Of a stretch of DNA of 8,524 nucleotides, positions 6,147 through 8,524 are shown piece after piece. The stretch is taken from positions 1-8,524 of the forward strand of contig CAYGID010000088.1 of assembly GCA_964349835.1 (NCBI GenBank), given 5' to 3'. Both the position numbers and the translations under genes were made by a program. This DNA is from JAQVSH01 sp964349835 (lineage in GTDB: Bacteria > Bacteroidota > Bacteroidia > Bacteroidales > UBA4181). The notes beneath the pieces are model-generated. The model did no database searches and had not been told where the DNA came from. It saw only the letters and a program-made list of their open reading frames with translations. Position 1 is the first letter of the stretch, and every line of letters begins with the position of its first letter.

Positions 6147-8524
6147 TTACACCGGAAGGAAGGGAATAACGAAATGGAATGTGCTTCCTTGGTTTTCTTC
6201 CGATTCGACCCAAATCTTTCCCTTAAGAGCTCCTACATACCCCTTCACGATAGACAAACCCAATCCCGAGCCTTCGTATGGGCGCGAAATCTGCAGGTCG
6301 GCCTGCACAAAGCGCTCGAATATAGCATTGAGTTTTTGGGGAGAAATGCCTCTTCCGGTATCTTTTACATAAAAATGGAGCCACTCTCCCTCGCGATTGC
6401 ATCCCATTTCAATAGTACCCTTGGAGGTAAACTTAATGGCGTTCTTAATGAGATTGGTAAGAATCCCCTCCAGTTTGGGTTTGTCCGTAAGAACGGTGTC
6501 GGGTGCATGTAACGGGGATACATGAAACTCCAGACCCTTTGCTGCTGTCTGTAATTTAAAGAGGTCGTAGTGGTATTGCAGCACCTCAGACAGCTTTACC
6601 GCTTCCATGCGAACTTCCAGTTCGCCGGCCTCAATTTTCGATATTTCAATGATGTCGTTGATCGTATCGAGAAGCCGCTGGCCGCTTTTGTTCACGATTT
6701 CGATATACTCTCGCCTGTTTTCCGCCTCTAGTTCGGGCTCTTCGAGTAAGCTCAAGAATCCCAAAATAGCATTCATCGGGGTTCTGATTTCGTGGCTCAT
6801 ATTGGCAAGAAAGGCTGTTTTTAAACGGTCGCTCTCCTCGGCCTTCTCTTTGGCCGATATCAAATCCTGAATTATTGCTTTTCGCTGAAAAACAATGGCC
6901 AGTTCATGGGCAATCGTTTCAAGCAGCAGGAGGTGGTGTTCGTTATAGGCTGCCGGGTTGGTATAGCTCTGCACAACTAGTACGCCAAGAGGCTCATCAT
7001 CAACAATAATCGGCACCCCCAGCCAGCATTCGGCGGGTGTAACCGGCAGGGTAATAGTGTGCCGGCGTTCAAACTGCGCTCTCTCTTCGCCTTGGAGAAG
7101 AATCGACCGTTTTTGGAGAATCACCTGCCCCGAGAGCGAATTATGTACACCCCACTCCTTCAGATCGATCTTTTCGTTCATAAACACCACTTTGCGAAGC
7201 CGCTCTTTTTGCGAATCCAGTAGCGCCACGTAGAAGTTGGTGGTATCTAACACCCTGCTTAACTCCACCCTCACGACTACCAGTAAATCTTCGAGGGCTT
7301 TGGTGGTAGAGGAGGTTCCGGCAATTTTGTAGAGAATCTGTTTTACGTTTTCGTCGTGCTTTCTGGTGGTGATATCGCGCGCTATGCTTAAGATGGCCTT
7401 TTGCCCCTGATAGATCACAGTACTGGAATAGATTTCTACAGGGAAGATAATACCCGATTTGGTTTTGTGAGCCGTTTCAAAAATTTGCAGTTTATCGGTT
7501 TCCATTGTCTCTGACAGGTGGAGGATATCCTCCGGGCTGAGCGCAGCGTCGATTCCGAAGAGCCCGATAGAGAGTAACTCCTCTTTGGTGTATCCGAGCA
7601 CCGAGATGGCCATCTTATTCACATCAATCAGTCTTCCGTCGAAAGAGATCACCCACACGGTTTCGTTCATTCCGTCGATCAACTCTTTATAGTTATGTTC
7701 GCTGACACGTAACGCCTCAAGGGCCTCTTTTTGCTGAGTAAGGTCGCGGATAGTCATGCTGGTAAAGCGCTCTCCTTTACTATTCTGAAAGAGCGAGGAG
7801 GAGACCTCGGTGGGGAACCTCACCCCGCCCTTGCGCATAAAATTGAGCTCTCCCTGCACCCTCCCCTCTCTTTCTCGGGTCTCTATCATCGTGGGTAATC
7901 GGGCATCAGAAAGATCAACAATACCCTTTCGTCCTTCCGAGCAAATCTCCTCTTCGGTCATTCGGAACATAGTACAGGCAGCCCGGTTCGCGGCAACAAT
8001 AGTGCCGTCGGGTATAGTCAGAAGAATAGCATCCAGGCTATTGTCCATAATCAGGCGGTAGCGCTCCTCGCTCTCGCGCAGGGTAGCCTCCATCTGTTTT
8101 CGGTGCGTAATATCTTCGACAATCACAGCAAAAGCATTCTGCCTGTATTTGTAGGCAATCACACTGTAGTAACGGTCAAGCTCTTTAGCGTAGTTTTCGA
8201 ACGAAATTGGCTCTCCCGTTAGGACTACTGAGCCATACCTGTCGATCCAGATTTTCTCGGTTTGCGGAAGAATCTCCAGAACGGTGCGGCCAATAACCTC
8301 TTCACGACGCAGCGTGGTAATTTTCTCGAAGCTCTTGTTCACATCGAGGAACCGGTAATCGACCGGGTTTCCCTTCTCATCGAAAATCATCTCATGAACG
8401 GCCAACCCAAGTTGCATCTGTTCAATCAGATCTCTATGTCTTGTTTCACTCTCACGAAGATTCTCTTCTTGTTTTTTTCTTTGGGCAGTTTCGAATAGTG
8501 TATCCGCTAAGAAAGTAACCAAGG
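6147..8524 (-). CDS. Multi-PAS/GAF sensor histidine kinase, C-terminal part (5' end beyond the right edge)
   Basis: The reading frame is open to the window edge; the only start-like codon there is a TTG at 8522 with no sign of being a real start, so the gene is judged partial. Numbering from that TTG, the 791 residues hold three PAS domains (about 25-140, 147-265, 273-390), a GAF domain (about 400-550), a short helical linker, and a HisKA/HATPase_c core. The H-box is MSHEIRTPMN with phosphoacceptor H577; the N-box has N690 and N694 (NLIKNAIKFT); G1 is DTGRGIS (721-727), F-box FERF (735-738), G2 GSGLGLS (751-757). All catalytic residues look intact, so it should autophosphorylate. No membrane helix or C-terminal receiver domain is seen in this part, so it is a classical rather than hybrid kinase and possibly cytoplasmic. 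The signal and the partner regulator cannot be told. It lies 74 bases upstream of ftsY on the same strand. Confidence 0.95.
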   Translation of the reverse strand, partial: LVTFLADTLFETAQRKKQEENLRESETRHRDLIEQMQLGLAVHEMIFDEKGNPVDYRFLDVNKSFEKITTLRREEVIGRTVLEILPQTEKIWIDRYGSVVLTGEPISFENYAKELDRYYSVIAYKYRQNAFAVIVEDITHRKQMEATLRESEERYRLIMDNSLDAILLTIPDGTIVAANRAACTMFRMTEEEICSEGRKGIVDLSDARLPTMIETREREGRVQGELNFMRKGGVRFPTEVSSSLFQNSKGERFTSMTIRDLTQQKEALEALRVSEHNYKELIDGMNETVWVISFDGRLIDVNKMAISVLGYTKEELLSIGLFGIDAALSPEDILHLSETMETDKLQIFETAHKTKSGIIFPVEIYSSTVIYQGQKAILSIARDITTRKHDENVKQILYKIAGTSSTTKALEDLLVVVRVELSRVLDTTNFYVALLDSQKERLRKVVFMNEKIDLKEWGVHNSLSGQVILQKRSILLQGEERAQFERRHTITLPVTPAECWLGVPIIVDDEPLGVLVVQSYTNPAAYNEHHLLLLETIAHELAIVFQRKAIIQDLISAKEKAEESDRLKTAFLANMSHEIRTPMNAILGFLSLLEEPELEAENRREYIEIVNKSGQRLLDTINDIIEISKIEAGELEVRMEAVKLSEVLQYHYDLFKLQTAAKGLEFHVSPLHAPDTVLTDKPKLEGILTNLIKNAIKFTSKGTIEMGCNREGEWLHFYVKDTGRGISPQKLNAIFERFVQADLQISRPYEGSGLGLSIVKGYVGALKGKIWVESEENQGSTFHFVIPFLPV

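Noticed and set aside
8520..8522. TTG as the true start of the histidine kinase
   Set aside because: It is just the first start-like codon inside the window; the residues after it read as mid-protein linker and the frame stays open to the edge.
1..8524. CRISPR arrays, tRNA/rRNA genes, insertion sequences, direct-repeat families or phage genes
   Set aside because: None seen on either strand; coding density is very high and every long frame belongs to a familiar chromosomal gene family.

Overview
The window looks like core chromosome of a member of the Bacteroidota, probably the order Bacteroidales. The reasons are the protein sequences themselves (a Bacteroides-like glutamate dehydrogenase N-terminus and an MsbA-type exporter with a long loop between its first two membrane helices), the ftsY-rimO gene pair, start codons without a clear Shine-Dalgarno sequence, and TAnnTTTG-type -7 boxes a short distance upstream of gene starts. 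This assignment is an inference from sequence reading, not from a database search.

Layout, left to right: (1) positions 1-368, minus strand: the N-terminal part of glutamate dehydrogenase (gdhA), cut by the window edge. (2) Positions 369-478: a compact divergent promoter region. (3) Positions 479-1933, plus strand: an M20-family cytosol non-specific dipeptidase (pepD). (4) Positions 1930-6072, minus strand: a tight cluster transcribed ftsY -> rimO -> ABC exporter, with gaps of 15 and 12 bases. Its last gene overlaps the 3' end of pepD by four bases, tail to tail. (5) Positions 6073-6146: a short spacer with a good ftsY -7 box. (6) Positions 6147-8524, minus strand: the C-terminal 791 or so residues of a multi-PAS, GAF-containing sensor histidine kinase whose 5' end lies beyond the right edge.

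Functionally, gdhA and pepD are both amino-acid/nitrogen metabolism genes (ammonia assimilation or glutamate oxidation; dipeptide hydrolysis) and share one divergent control region. The ftsY-rimO-ABC cluster combines membrane protein targeting, ribosomal protein S12 modification and probable lipid export. The kinase is encoded on the same strand just upstream of ftsY, and no partner response regulator is visible.

I found no tRNA, rRNA, CRISPR array, insertion sequence or sign of recent transfer. There is no gene-free stretch longer than about 110 bases. I see no convincing undescribed system here; the observations worth checking are local ones: the interlocked gene ends, a perfect hairpin inside pepD, the promoter arrangement and the truncated kinase.
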